DNA of 64,000 nucleotides from Rhizobium nepotum 39/7 (GCF_000949865.1 NZ_JWJH01000008.1:62001-126000); one strand, 5' to 3'; positions 36,531 through 45,592 are shown, counted from the first letter of the stretch. The notes: generated by a model not told the origin, from the letters alone. Numbers and translations: made by a program.

Positions 36531-37471
36531 ATTCCCTCGGTTTCCTGCGCAAGCAACCCTGGATCATAACCCTTGTCGTTCTCGCAATTCTTATTGCCGT
36601 GAACACGGGGTTGCAGCCATCCTTCATTCAGCCGGCGGTTCTGCAGTCGAACCTGACGACGTTTCTTCCTTTGATCCTCGTCGCCATCGGCCAGACCTAC
36701 GTCATTTTGGCGGGAGATATCGATCTGTCGGTCGGCAGCATCGTGGCGCTGGCGAATGTCGTCACCGTCAGCGTCATTGCGGCGCTTGACGGCACGGCAG
36801 GTGCTGTCGTCGCCGGCATGGGAGCAGGGGTCGCAGTCGGGCTGATCTGCGGACTGGTCAATGGCCTCTTCATATCCGGCCTGCGTTTCCAGCCGATCGT
36901 CACGACCTTCGCAACGGGGATCATATTCGCCGGGCTTGCGATCTGGGTTCTGCCACAGGCAGGCCTTCCCGTGCCGGAAGCCTATTGGCAGACCTATTCC
37001 GGTAGCTTCATCGGCTTGCCATTCGTATTTTGGGTGCTGCTCGCCGGCATTGCCTTTACCCTGATCGTATCGCGCATTCCCTTTCAAACCCATCTGCTGG
37101 CCGTGGGCGGCAATCGCACCGGAGCCTTCCAGACGGGTTTGCGCCTCTCCGGTATCCGCATCGGCGCCTACATGATCTCCGGTCTGTTTTCGGCGCTCGC
37201 AGCGCTGTGTCTGACGGGCGAAACCGCCTCCGGCGACCCCCTGCTCGGCGCAAGCCTGGCGCTCTCCTCCATCTCGGCGGTGGTTCTCGGCGGCACAGCG
37301 CTTTCCGGTGGGTTTGGCAGCTCGACAGGGTCGATTGCCGGGGCGCTGGTTCTTGGCATGATCGGCAATGTGATTTTCTTTGCGGGCTTGCCCTTCGAGT
37401 ACCAGACATTGGTGCAGGGTTTGATCGTGCTGACGGCGCTTGCCGGCGGCGTTCTGGTGACGAGGCGTTGA
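36527..37471 (+). CDS. ABC sugar transporter permease 1
   Basis: A 314-residue inner-membrane permease of the ribose/xylose class: [40 protein letters not shown] and about nine hydrophobic segments. It starts within the ATPase stop (ATGA), and the second permease follows one base after its stop. The two related permeases probably form a heterodimer. Confidence 0.92.
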   Translation: MNSLGFLRKQPWIITLVVLAILIAVNTGLQPSFIQPAVLQSNLTTFLPLILVAIGQTYVILAGDIDLSVGSIVALANVVTVSVIAALDGTAGAVVAGMGAGVAVGLICGLVNGLFISGLRFQPIVTTFATGIIFAGLAIWVLPQAGLPVPEAYWQTYSGSFIGLPFVFWVLLAGIAFTLIVSRIPFQTHLLAVGGNRTGAFQTGLRLSGIRIGAYMISGLFSALAALCLTGETASGDPLLGASLALSSISAVVLGGTALSGGFGSSTGSIAGALVLGMIGNVIFFAGLPFEYQTLVQGLIVLTALAGGVLVTRR

Positions 37472-37472
37472 C

Positions 37473-38441
37473 ATGACCAATCCCGGCTTGCAAATCAAAT
37501 CCCTCATCACCGATCCCCTGACCATTGCGATTGGCGCGTCAGTCTTCCTGCTGCTGGTCGGCGAATTATTGTCGCCCGGCTTCGCGCAAGGCTCGCAAAT
37601 CGTGCGGCTGCTGACGATCGCCGCCATTCTCGGCATCGTTGCGGCGGGCCAAAACCTCGTGATCCTCGGCGGACGCGAAGGTATCGATCTGTCCGTCGGC
37701 GCGATGATCTCGCTTGGTGCTGTCCTTGCCGGCAATATGATGAACGGCCAGAATGCGGGCATCCCGCTCGCCATACTGGTCGCAGGCGGCATCCCGTTCC
37801 TGATCGGTCTGATCAACGGCCTCGGCATCACCTTCGTGCGCATTCCGCCGCTGGTCATGACACTCGGCATGACGGCGGTCATCCAGGGCGGGCTGGTGGT
37901 CTATTCGCAGGGCGTTCCATCAGGTGCGGCTGCGCCCCTCTTGGCGGGCTTCATTAACCGTCCGCTCGTTTTCGGCATTCCCGGCGTCCTGTTCGTCTGG
38001 CTCGGCATTGCTGCGATCATGCTGTTCGTGCTGCGCAGAACGGCGTTCGGTTTCTCCATTTACGCCATCGGCTCCAATGAGCGGGCGGCGACGCTGATTG
38101 GTTTACCCGTGTCCCTGATCCGCACGCTGCTTTACGGCCTGTCCGGCCTGTTTGCCGGGCTGACCGGGGTTTGCGTGATCGGTTATACCGGCACGTCGTT
38201 CATTTCCGTCGGCGACCAATATGTTCTTCCGTCGATCATCGCGGTCGTCATCGGCGGCACTTCGCTTGCCGGCGGTGCCGGCGGATATGTCGGAACCATG
38301 GCCGGGGCAGTTGCACTCACCATTCTGCAAAGCGTACTGATAACGCTCAACCTCGATGTATGGGCCCGGCAGATCATATTCGGTGTCACGTTACTTGCGC
38401 TGATGCTGCTTTATGGCCGCCAAAAGCAGTTGCGTGTGTGA
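37473..38441 (+). CDS. ABC sugar transporter permease 2
   Basis: A 322-residue paralogue of the preceding permease. It shows IVAAGQNLVILGGREGIDLS, FGFSIYAIGSNERAATLIGL and AVVIGGTSLAGGAGGYVGTM. Having two different permeases contrasts with the single permease of the pentitol operon and suggests a bulkier or less symmetric substrate (inference). The LacI gene follows after three bases. Confidence 0.92.
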   Translation: MTNPGLQIKSLITDPLTIAIGASVFLLLVGELLSPGFAQGSQIVRLLTIAAILGIVAAGQNLVILGGREGIDLSVGAMISLGAVLAGNMMNGQNAGIPLAILVAGGIPFLIGLINGLGITFVRIPPLVMTLGMTAVIQGGLVVYSQGVPSGAAAPLLAGFINRPLVFGIPGVLFVWLGIAAIMLFVLRRTAFGFSIYAIGSNERAATLIGLPVSLIRTLLYGLSGLFAGLTGVCVIGYTGTSFISVGDQYVLPSIIAVVIGGTSLAGGAGGYVGTMAGAVALTILQSVLITLNLDVWARQIIFGVTLLALMLLYGRQKQLRV

Positions 38442-38444
38442 TAG

Positions 38445-39467
38445 ATGAGCAAAGAACAAGGTTCGAATATCAGGGAAGTTGCAGCTCTCGCGGGCGTTTC
38501 CATCGCGACCGTATCGCGGGCGCTGCAACAACCCGACAAGGTTCGCCCGGAAACCAGGAAGAAGGTTTTCGACGCCGTCCGGCAGGCGAACTTTGTTCCC
38601 AACGCCCAGGCCGCGAGCTTCCGGCGTCAATCCAACAACACCGTCATTCTTCTCGTTCGCGATATAGGCAACCCCTTTTATCTCGAAATCTACAAGGGCG
38701 TGGAGGAAGCGGCGGGGGAAGCGGGCTTCAAGGTCTTGATGGGCGACGCCCGTAATGACGAGAACCGCGTGGCGACCCATATCGACATGGTCCGGCAGAA
38801 ACATGCCGATGGCCTTATCCTGATGACCGGCCAGTTTCCTTCAGAGCTTCTCGATCAGGCCGACACGCTGCCGCCGATCGTCATCGCCTCGGAAACCGTG
38901 CCAGGCCTCGCTTTGCCCACGGTCAAGATCGACAACCGCGCCGCATCCAAAAACGCCGTGCGTCATCTGATCGAGGCGGGGCACACGAAGATCGCGCATC
39001 TTGCCGGCCCCTTCCCGGAAAGTCTGGCGAAAGAGCGTTTCGAGGGCTACCGGGATGCGCTTTCGGAAGCCGGTATCGGCTATTCCGATGAGTTGGTGGT
39101 GACGGGCGATTACAGCATCGAAGCCGGCCGCCGTGCGATCGCCGGACTTCTCGAAAGCGGCATCTCCTTCACCGCGATCTTCGCATCGAGCGACCAGATG
39201 GCGATTGGTGCCATCAGCGAATTGCGTGGACGCGGGATTTCGGTTCCGGCCGACGTCTCCGTCATCGGCTTCGACGATATCATTTTCGCCAATGCCTTCG
39301 AACCGCCGCTGACGACAGTGCGCCAGCCCCGGCAGGAGATGGGCCGGAAAGCCATGGCGCTGATGGTTGACCGGTTGAACGGCAAACGCACGGCCGAAAC
39401 CATCGTGCTGGACACGGAACTGGTGGTGCGCGGCTCCGTCGCGCCCTGCCGCTCGCCGCACCGGTAA
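38445..39467 (+). CDS. LacI-family repressor
   Basis: A 340-residue LacI/GalR regulator. The DNA-binding headpiece is IREVAALAGVSIATVSRALQ with a hinge helix in VPNAQAASFRR; the sugar-binding core contains TVILLVRDIGNPFYLEIYKG and DVSVIGFDDIIFANAFEPPL. Embedded in the operon after the permeases. Its probable targets are the twin operators at 33819-33854, giving sugar-induced derepression. Confidence 0.92.
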   Translation: MSKEQGSNIREVAALAGVSIATVSRALQQPDKVRPETRKKVFDAVRQANFVPNAQAASFRRQSNNTVILLVRDIGNPFYLEIYKGVEEAAGEAGFKVLMGDARNDENRVATHIDMVRQKHADGLILMTGQFPSELLDQADTLPPIVIASETVPGLALPTVKIDNRAASKNAVRHLIEAGHTKIAHLAGPFPESLAKERFEGYRDALSEAGIGYSDELVVTGDYSIEAGRRAIAGLLESGISFTAIFASSDQMAIGAISELRGRGISVPADVSVIGFDDIIFANAFEPPLTTVRQPRQEMGRKAMALMVDRLNGKRTAETIVLDTELVVRGSVAPCRSPHR

Positions 39468-39527
39468 ACTGAAATGTGAATGCCCCGAATTGGGAATGCC
39501 AATTGGGAATGTAAGGAGCGTACGGAT

Positions 39528-40577
39528 ATGAAGACGATCAAAGGACCCGCGATTTTCCTCGCGCAATTTGTTGGGGACAAAGCACCCTTCGACACGCTCG
39601 ACAATCTCGGCCAATGGGCGGCTTCCCTCGGTTACAAGGGCATTCAATTGCCGACCGATCCCAAGCTCTTTGATCTGGAAAAGGCCGCCGCTTCCAAGAC
39701 CTATTGTGACGACATCAAGGGCCATCTGGCCGAGATGGGTATCGAGATTACCGAGCTTTCGACCCATATTCAGGGCCAACTCGTCGCCGTTCACCCCGCC
39801 TATGACGAGATGTTCGATGGTTTCGCGCCCGCTGAGCTACGTGGCAAACCGCAGGCGCGTCAGGAATGGGCGGTTAATCAGCTGAAGTGCGCGGCGAAAG
39901 CCTCCCAGCATCTGGGTCTGAAAAGCCATGCGAGTTTTTCCGGCGCGCTTGCCTGGCCGTTCGTCTACCCCTGGCCGCAACGTCCGTCCGGTCTTGTCGA
40001 ACTGGCCTTCGCGGAACTGGGTAAGCGCTGGACGCCCATTCTCGATACATTCGAGGAGAATGGCGTCGATCTCTGCTACGAACTGCATCCCGGCGAAGAT
40101 TTGCATGACGGCGTTACCTTCGAGCGTTTTCTCGAGGTAACCGGCAACCATCCGCGCGCCAACATCCTCTACGATCCCTCGCATTTCGTGCTTCAGGCGA
40201 TGGATTATCTTGACTTCATCGACATCTATCACGAGCGCATCCGCGCCTTTCACGTCAAGGATGCCGAGTTTAATCCGACTGGCCGTTCCGGCGTCTATGG
40301 CGGCTATCAGAGCTGGGTCGACCGGCCGGGGCGGTTCCGGTCGCTCGGTGACGGGCATGTCGATTTCGGCGCGGTGTTTTCCAAACTCACGCAATACGAC
40401 TTCGATGGCTGGGCCGTGCTGGAATGGGAATGCGCGCTGAAACACCCGGAAGACGGGGCGCGCGAAGGTGTCGGCTTCATTGAAAATCACATCATCCGCG
40501 TGACCGAGCGGGCTTTCGACGATTTCGCCAAAAGCGGCGTCGATGATGCCGCCAATCGTCGCCTTCTCGGTCTTTGA
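39528..40577 (+). CDS. Sugar phosphate isomerase/epimerase-like TIM-barrel protein (cytoplasmic)
   Basis: A 349-residue xylose-isomerase-like TIM barrel without signal peptide. Likely metal ligands lie in DLCYELHPGED (Glu), ANILYDPSHF (Asp), IRAFHVKDAEF (His, Asp) and AVLEWECAL (Glu). Family members isomerise or epimerise sugars, or cleave 3-keto-sugars by elimination. AAGGAG precedes the ATG at 39528. It is followed 11 bases later by a Gfo/Idh/MocA dehydrogenase, a frequent partnership in cyclitol and keto-sugar catabolism. Confidence 0.88.
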   Translation: MKTIKGPAIFLAQFVGDKAPFDTLDNLGQWAASLGYKGIQLPTDPKLFDLEKAAASKTYCDDIKGHLAEMGIEITELSTHIQGQLVAVHPAYDEMFDGFAPAELRGKPQARQEWAVNQLKCAAKASQHLGLKSHASFSGALAWPFVYPWPQRPSGLVELAFAELGKRWTPILDTFEENGVDLCYELHPGEDLHDGVTFERFLEVTGNHPRANILYDPSHFVLQAMDYLDFIDIYHERIRAFHVKDAEFNPTGRSGVYGGYQSWVDRPGRFRSLGDGHVDFGAVFSKLTQYDFDGWAVLEWECALKHPEDGAREGVGFIENHIIRVTERAFDDFAKSGVDDAANRRLLGL

Positions 40578-40588
40578 AAGGGATAGCC

Positions 40589-41758
40589 ATGTCCTCCGCA
40601 ACAGCGAAATTTAATAGCCGTCGTATTCGTCTCGGCATGGTGGGCGGCGGTCAGGGCGCCTTTATCGGCGGGGTGCATCGCATTGCGGCGCGGCTGGACG
40701 ACCGTTACGAACTGGTGGCGGGCGCGCTTTCTTCCGACCCGGCACGCGCCAGCGCCTCGGCAACCCTGCTCGGCATTGCGCCTGAGCGCTCCTATGCTTC
40801 GTTTCAGGAAATGGCGGCGGCCGAAGCCGGACGTGAAGACGGTATCGAGGCGGTGGCCATCGTCACCCCCAACCACCTGCATTTCGCCCCGTCCAAGGCG
40901 TTTCTCGAAGCCGGCATTCATGTCATCTGCGACAAGCCCGTCACCGCGACGATCGAAGAGGCCAAAGATCTGGCCAAGATCGTCAGGGCGTCCGACCGGC
41001 TGTTCATCCTGACGCATAATTACACCGGCTACGCCATGTTGCGGCAGATGCGGGAGATGGTTGCTGATGGAGCCATCGGCAAGCTGCGCCATGTCCAGGC
41101 GGAATATGCGCAGGACTGGCTGACCGAAGCGGTGGAAAAGACCGGCGCGAAGGGCGCGGAATGGCGCACCGATCCGAGCCGATCCGGCGCGGGCGGGGCA
41201 ATCGGCGACATCGGCACCCATGCCTTCAATGCCGCCGCCTTCGTTACGGGTGAGATCCCCAATAGCCTCTATGCCGATCTGACGTCGTTCGTTCCGGGCA
41301 GGCAGCTGGATGACAGCGCCAATATTCTGCTGCGTTACGAAAGCGGCGCGAAAGGCATGCTCTGGGCAAGCCAGATCGCTGTCGGCAATGAAAACGCCCT
41401 GTCGTTGAGGGTCTATGGCGATAAGGGTGGGCTTGAGTGGCACCACCGGGTGCCGGACGAGCTGTGGTTCACACCTTATGGGGAGCCGAAGCGGCTGATT
41501 ACGCGCAATGGCGCGGGTGCGGGGGCTGCGGCCAACCGCGTCAGCCGCGTGCCATCCGGGCACCCGGAAGGATATCTCGAAGGTTTTGCGACGATCTACC
41601 GTGAAGCCGCAGATGCAATCATCGCCAAAAGGGAGGGAAAAACAGCCGCCGGGGATGTGATTTATCCCGGCATAGAGGACGGCCTTGCGGGTCTCGCATT
41701 CATCGATGCGGCCGTTCGGTCCAGCCTGACCTCGTCCTGGGTAGGGATCGATATCTAG
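40589..41758 (+). CDS. Gfo/Idh/MocA-family sugar oxidoreductase
   Basis: A 389-residue NAD(P)-dependent oxidoreductase. The Rossmann loop is LGMVGGGQGAFIGG (about 15-28) and VICDKPVTATIEEAKDL is the family's E/D-K-P substrate/cofactor motif. GAIGDIGTHAFNAA carries the catalytic Asp/His pair. No signal peptide, so it works in the cytoplasm. Such enzymes oxidise or reduce C3 (or C2) of sugars and inositols. It is coupled to the preceding TIM-barrel gene and would complete processing of an imported keto-sugar. Confidence 0.9.
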   Translation: MSSATAKFNSRRIRLGMVGGGQGAFIGGVHRIAARLDDRYELVAGALSSDPARASASATLLGIAPERSYASFQEMAAAEAGREDGIEAVAIVTPNHLHFAPSKAFLEAGIHVICDKPVTATIEEAKDLAKIVRASDRLFILTHNYTGYAMLRQMREMVADGAIGKLRHVQAEYAQDWLTEAVEKTGAKGAEWRTDPSRSGAGGAIGDIGTHAFNAAAFVTGEIPNSLYADLTSFVPGRQLDDSANILLRYESGAKGMLWASQIAVGNENALSLRVYGDKGGLEWHHRVPDELWFTPYGEPKRLITRNGAGAGAAANRVSRVPSGHPEGYLEGFATIYREAADAIIAKREGKTAAGDVIYPGIEDGLAGLAFIDAAVRSSLTSSWVGIDI

Positions 41759-41886
41759 ATCGCTGGATATCGGAGACTGACGACGCAGGGCATCGGAGGT
41801 TGTGCCCAGCATTACCCGGCTAATTGCTCGGGAGAGCACGGGCAGGCGTGTCGTCACATTGATCAAACGGAAAGGGAGTTACGCGT

Positions 41887-42741
41887 TTGAAAACGTTCAA
41901 GTCAAAATTCGCAAAGATGGCATTCGTCGTTGGATTGGCGGCCGGTATCGCAAATCCGGTTTTCGCCGATGACAGCAAGGCGCTGCCGATTGCCGCGCAA
42001 ATGTACACACTTCGCAACGCCGGAACGCTTGAGGAGCAGCTTGCCATTCTCAACCGCGCGGGCGTCTCGGCCGTTGAAACGGTAGATATGCAGAAGGTCA
42101 GCGCCAGCGAGTTGAACGCGCTTCTGGAAAAGCACAAGATCAAGGTCATTTCCTCGCATGTGCCGATCGACAAGCTGCGCGGTAATCTCGATGAGGTTAT
42201 CACCGAGCAGAAGGCTGTGGGCAATCCGGTCGTGACCGTGCCTTTCCTCAAGCCGGAACAGCGCCCGACTGACGCCGCAGGCTGGACCGCCTTCGGTAAA
42301 GAGCTTGGTGGATATGCCGACAAGCTTTCGACGGCAGGTATCGCCATGGCCTACCACAACCATGATTTTGAAATGGTCAAGTTCGACGGCAAGACGGCGC
42401 TCGAGCTGCTGCTCGATGCGGCGGGTCCGAAACTGCAAGCCGAACTCGATGTCGCCTGGGTCGCGCGTAGCGGCAATGATCCTGCCCAATTCCTTGGCAC
42501 GTTGAAAGGTCGGGTTTTCGCAATCCACGCCAAGGACAATGCGCCGACGGGCACAGCGGAAAACGAGCGTGGTTTTGCAACGCTCGGCACCGGCGTTCTC
42601 GACTGGAAGGCAATTCTGCCGGCGGCCAAACATGCCGGCGCACAGTGGTTCATCCTTGAACACGACCTTCCGCTCGATGCCGAAGCGGTTGTGACCAAAG
42701 GCAACGCGTTCCTCAAAGAACGCCTCCCGACAATTCAGTAA
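41887..42741 (+). CDS. Exported sugar isomerase-like TIM-barrel protein
   Basis: A 284-residue TIM-barrel protein with a clear signal peptide (hydrophobic 11-22, cleavage near VFA-DD at 27). Mature motifs: AAQMYTLRNAGTLEEQL, YHNHDFEMV (His157, His159, Glu162), ELDVAW (Glu186, Asp188) and IHAKDN (His214, Asp217), so the metal site seems intact. The start is a TTG at 41887 with GGGAG upstream. A periplasmic location is unusual for a sugar-phosphate isomerase, since sugar phosphates are cytoplasmic; it is therefore better read as a lyase/hydrolase or epimerase of unphosphorylated (3-keto-)glycosides. Confidence 0.87.
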   Translation: MKTFKSKFAKMAFVVGLAAGIANPVFADDSKALPIAAQMYTLRNAGTLEEQLAILNRAGVSAVETVDMQKVSASELNALLEKHKIKVISSHVPIDKLRGNLDEVITEQKAVGNPVVTVPFLKPEQRPTDAAGWTAFGKELGGYADKLSTAGIAMAYHNHDFEMVKFDGKTALELLLDAAGPKLQAELDVAWVARSGNDPAQFLGTLKGRVFAIHAKDNAPTGTAENERGFATLGTGVLDWKAILPAAKHAGAQWFILEHDLPLDAEAVVTKGNAFLKERLPTIQ

Positions 42742-42751
42742 AACCGAAATC

Positions 42752-42780
42752 GCTCCCCGACGGTCGGTCCGCCGGGGAGC
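42752..42780 (+). terminator. Strong hairpin between exported TIM-barrel and GMC genes
   Basis: GCTCCCCGACGG (42752-42763) and CCGCCGGGGAGC (42769-42780) pair over 12 bp with one mismatch and a five-base loop, ten bases after the stop codon. It may separate the GMC trio from the upstream operon or tune read-through. Confidence 0.6.
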
Positions 42781-42879
42781 ACAAGGTTCGAAAGATATAG
42801 ACCCAGTTCCCGCCGCGTCACGACGGGGAGTGTTTCGTCTTGTCGACTTTTTACCCAAGTACCAATCGGAGGAGTTATC

Positions 42880-44565
42880 ATGGCAAACAATCACTACGAT
42901 GCGATTGTCGTCGGCTCAGGCATAAGTGGAGGCTGGGCCGCAAAGGAACTCACGGAAAAAGGCCTGAAGGTGCTGCTGCTGGAGCGCGGCAGAAACATCG
43001 AGCATATCACCGACTATCAGAATGCGGATAAGGAAGCCTGGGATTATCCCCACCGCAACCGTGCCACGCAGGAGATGAAGGCGAAATATCCGGTTCTCAG
43101 CCGCGACTATCTGCTGGAAGAGGCCACGCTTGGCATGTGGGCCGACGAACAGGAAACGCCCTATGTCGAGGAAAAGCGTTTCGACTGGTTCCGTGGTTAT
43201 CACGTCGGCGGCCGTTCGCTTTTGTGGGGACGCCAGACCTATCGTTGGTCGCAGACCGATTTCGAGGCCAATGCCAAAGAAGGCATCGCCGTCGACTGGC
43301 CTATCCGCTATCAGGATATTTCTCCGTGGTATGACTATGTCGAGCGCTTTGCCGGCATTTCCGGCAGCCGCGAGGGGCTGGATATCCTCCCCGATGGTGA
43401 ATTTCTTCCGCCCATTCCTCTCAATTGCGTGGAAGAGGATGTGGCCCGCCGGCTGAAATCCGCCTTCAAGGGCACGCGCCACCTCATCAATTCGCGCTGC
43501 GCCAACATCACGCAGGAACTTCCCGATCAGGACCGTACACGCTGCCAGTTCCGCAACAAGTGTCGGTTGGGCTGTCCATTCGGCGGCTATTTCAGCACGC
43601 AGGCATCGACCCTGCCTGCGGCGGTCGCAACCGGCAATCTCACGCTCCGGCCTTTCTCCATCGTGAAGGAAGTCCTTTACGACAAGGACAAGAAGAAGGC
43701 GCGCGGCGTCGAGATCATCGATGCCGAGACCAACCTCACCTATGAATACACCGCCGATGTGATCTTCCTCAACGCCTCGACGCTGAACTCGACCTGGGTA
43801 TTGATGAATTCGGCCACCGATGTCTGGGAAGGCGGGCTTGGAAGCAGCTCTGGCGAACTCGGCCACAATGTGATGGACCACCATTTCCGCATGGGCGCCA
43901 CCGGCGAGGTGGAAGGTTTCGAGGAGTTCTATTTCAAGGGCCGCCGCCCGGCGGGCTTCTATATCCCGCGCTTCCGCAACACCGGCGACGACAAGCGGAA
44001 ATATCTGCGCGGTTTCGGTTACCAGGGATCGGCCAGCCGCACACGCTGGGAGCGGGAAATCGCCGAACTCAACATCGGAGCCGACTACAAGGATGCACTG
44101 ACCGAGCCGGGCGGCTGGACCATCGGCATGACCGCTTTCGGTGAAATGCTGCCCTATCACGAGAACCGCGTGAAGCTGGACCACGACAAGAAGGACAAAT
44201 GGGGCCTGCCGGTCCTGTCGATGAATGTCGAGATGAAGCAGAACGAACTCGATATGCGCGAAGACATGGTCAATGACGCCGTCGAGATGTTCGAAGCGGT
44301 CGGCATCAAGAACGTCAAGCCCAACAAGGGCAGCTACGCACCCGGCATGGGCATTCACGAAATGGGCACGGCCCGCATGGGGCGCGATCCGAAAACCTCC
44401 GTGCTCAACGGCAACAATCAGGTCTGGGATGCGCCCAATGTCTTCGTGACCGACGGCGCCTGCATGACCTCGGCTGCCTGCGTCAACCCGTCGCTCACGT
44501 ATATGGCGCTGACGGCGCGTGCCGCCGAATTCGCCGTTTCCGAACTCAAGAAGGGGAACCTGTGA
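42880..44565 (+). CDS. GMC oxidoreductase, probable glucoside 3-dehydrogenase large subunit
   Basis: A 561-residue FAD-dependent GMC-type dehydrogenase. The FAD loop is IVVGSGISGGWAAKEL near the N-terminus; the C-terminal GIHEMGTARMG and CMTSAACVNPSLTYMALTA contain the His/Asn active-site region. It lacks a signal peptide. With the overlapping small subunit (Tat signal) and cytochrome c it matches the three-part FAD dehydrogenases that oxidise gluconate or, in Agrobacterium and Caulobacter (LacABC type), the C3 hydroxyl of glucosides. GGAGGAG precedes the ATG. Confidence 0.88.
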   Translation: MANNHYDAIVVGSGISGGWAAKELTEKGLKVLLLERGRNIEHITDYQNADKEAWDYPHRNRATQEMKAKYPVLSRDYLLEEATLGMWADEQETPYVEEKRFDWFRGYHVGGRSLLWGRQTYRWSQTDFEANAKEGIAVDWPIRYQDISPWYDYVERFAGISGSREGLDILPDGEFLPPIPLNCVEEDVARRLKSAFKGTRHLINSRCANITQELPDQDRTRCQFRNKCRLGCPFGGYFSTQASTLPAAVATGNLTLRPFSIVKEVLYDKDKKKARGVEIIDAETNLTYEYTADVIFLNASTLNSTWVLMNSATDVWEGGLGSSSGELGHNVMDHHFRMGATGEVEGFEEFYFKGRRPAGFYIPRFRNTGDDKRKYLRGFGYQGSASRTRWEREIAELNIGADYKDALTEPGGWTIGMTAFGEMLPYHENRVKLDHDKKDKWGLPVLSMNVEMKQNELDMREDMVNDAVEMFEAVGIKNVKPNKGSYAPGMGIHEMGTARMGRDPKTSVLNGNNQVWDAPNVFVTDGACMTSAACVNPSLTYMALTARAAEFAVSELKKGNL

Positions 44566-45125
44566 TGAACAGACGCGATCTGCTGAAACTGATAGCCATT
44601 GCAACCGGCCTTCCCCTGATCGGCGCGGACGTGGTCACGGCTGCGGAAAATGCCGCCAAGCCCGTCGGCGACGCCCACGTCTTCAGCCCGGAAGATATCC
44701 GGCTTCTGGACGAGGTGGCGGAGACGATCATTCCCCGGACATCCACGCCGGGTGCGAAGGATGCCGCCGTCGGCGCATTCATGGCCGTATATGTTGCCGA
44801 TTGTTATACCGACGAGCAGCGGAAACTCTTCTTGTCCGCAATGGCGGAGATCGAAAACCGCAGCCAGGCGGAGCACAAGAAGGCCTTTCTGGAGCTGACG
44901 CCGCAGGAACGGCAGACGCTGATTTCCGCACTGGATAAAAAAGCCCGGGCGGAACAGACGCCGACCGTCCCGCAGGCCTTCACGCTCGTCAAGCAATTGA
45001 CATTGCTCGGCTTCTTTACCTCAAAGATCGGTGCGACCGAAGTTCTCGTTTACGACGAGATCCCCGGCGGCTTCGAAACCTGCGTTCCTTACAAGAAGGG
45101 TACGCCTGCCTGGGGCACGACCTGA
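44565..45125 (+). CDS. Gluconate 2-dehydrogenase subunit 3 family protein
   Basis: A 186-residue small subunit. The N-terminus MNRRDLLKLIAIATGLPLIG is a twin-arginine-type signal; VFSPEDIRLLDEVAETIIPR is the family block. It is thought to carry the folded FAD subunit through the Tat system. The ATG overlaps the GMC stop (TGATG), which fits stoichiometric synthesis. Confidence 0.88.
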   Translation: MNRRDLLKLIAIATGLPLIGADVVTAAENAAKPVGDAHVFSPEDIRLLDEVAETIIPRTSTPGAKDAAVGAFMAVYVADCYTDEQRKLFLSAMAEIENRSQAEHKKAFLELTPQERQTLISALDKKARAEQTPTVPQAFTLVKQLTLLGFFTSKIGATEVLVYDEIPGGFETCVPYKKGTPAWGTT

Positions 45126-45140
45126 ATTCAGATCGAGCCG

Positions 45141-45164
45141 ACCCGCCGGCTTCTGCGGGCGGGT
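45141..45164 (+). terminator. Weak hairpin before cytochrome c gene
   Basis: ACCCGCC (45141-45147) and GGCGGGT (45158-45164) pair over seven bases. It may be an intercistronic element; no T-run. Confidence 0.35.
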
Positions 45165-45196
45165 TGCGTTCATGCGGCAAGACAAAGGATGACAAA

Positions 45197-45592
45197 ATGC
45201 GCAAGAGAATAATCATCACGGCGGCAATGCTGGCAACCAGCGCCATTCCCGCTCTGGCGGAGGGTGATCTGGTCAAGGGGGAAGCGGTCTTCAAGCGCTG
45301 TTCCGCCTGTCACGCCATTGGCGAGGGTGCGAAAAACAAGGTCGGCCCGCAGCTCAACGGGATCATCGGCCGTGCGGCGGGCGGCGCTGCCGACTACAAC
45401 TATTCAACCGCGATGAAAAAGGCCGGCGAGGACGGACAGGTGTGGACGGTCGAAGAATTGCGGGATTTTCTGAGCGCGCCCAAGAAGAAGATACCCGGAA
45501 ATAAAATGGCCTCGGCTGGCGTCAGCAAACCCGAAGAGCTGGACAATCTCATCGCCTATATCGAAAGTGCGGCTTCGAAACCGGCCGAATGA
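45197..45592 (+). CDS. Class I cytochrome c (electron acceptor of the GMC dehydrogenase)
   Basis: A 131-residue periplasmic cytochrome. Signal peptide MRKRIIITAAMLATSAIPAL then AEGDLVKGEAVF. The haem site is CSACH at 35-39, GPQLNGIIGR follows, and Met104 in PGNKM is the likely axial ligand, as in cytochrome c2. It would take electrons from the FAD subunit and pass them to the respiratory chain. AAAGGA precedes the ATG at 45197. Confidence 0.92.
   Translation: MRKRIIITAAMLATSAIPALAEGDLVKGEAVFKRCSACHAIGEGAKNKVGPQLNGIIGRAAGGAADYNYSTAMKKAGEDGQVWTVEELRDFLSAPKKKIPGNKMASAGVSKPEELDNLIAYIESAASKPAE

Noticed and set aside
39488-39511. AATTGGGAATG repeated twice, 13 bp apart, before the TIM-barrel gene
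   Set aside because: Short tandem duplication next to the ribosome site; no dyad symmetry or known motif, so probably replication slippage.
42916-44604. 562-codon minus-strand frame opposite the GMC oxidoreductase gene
   Set aside because: Antisense shadow of a gene with clear FAD-binding and active-site motifs.
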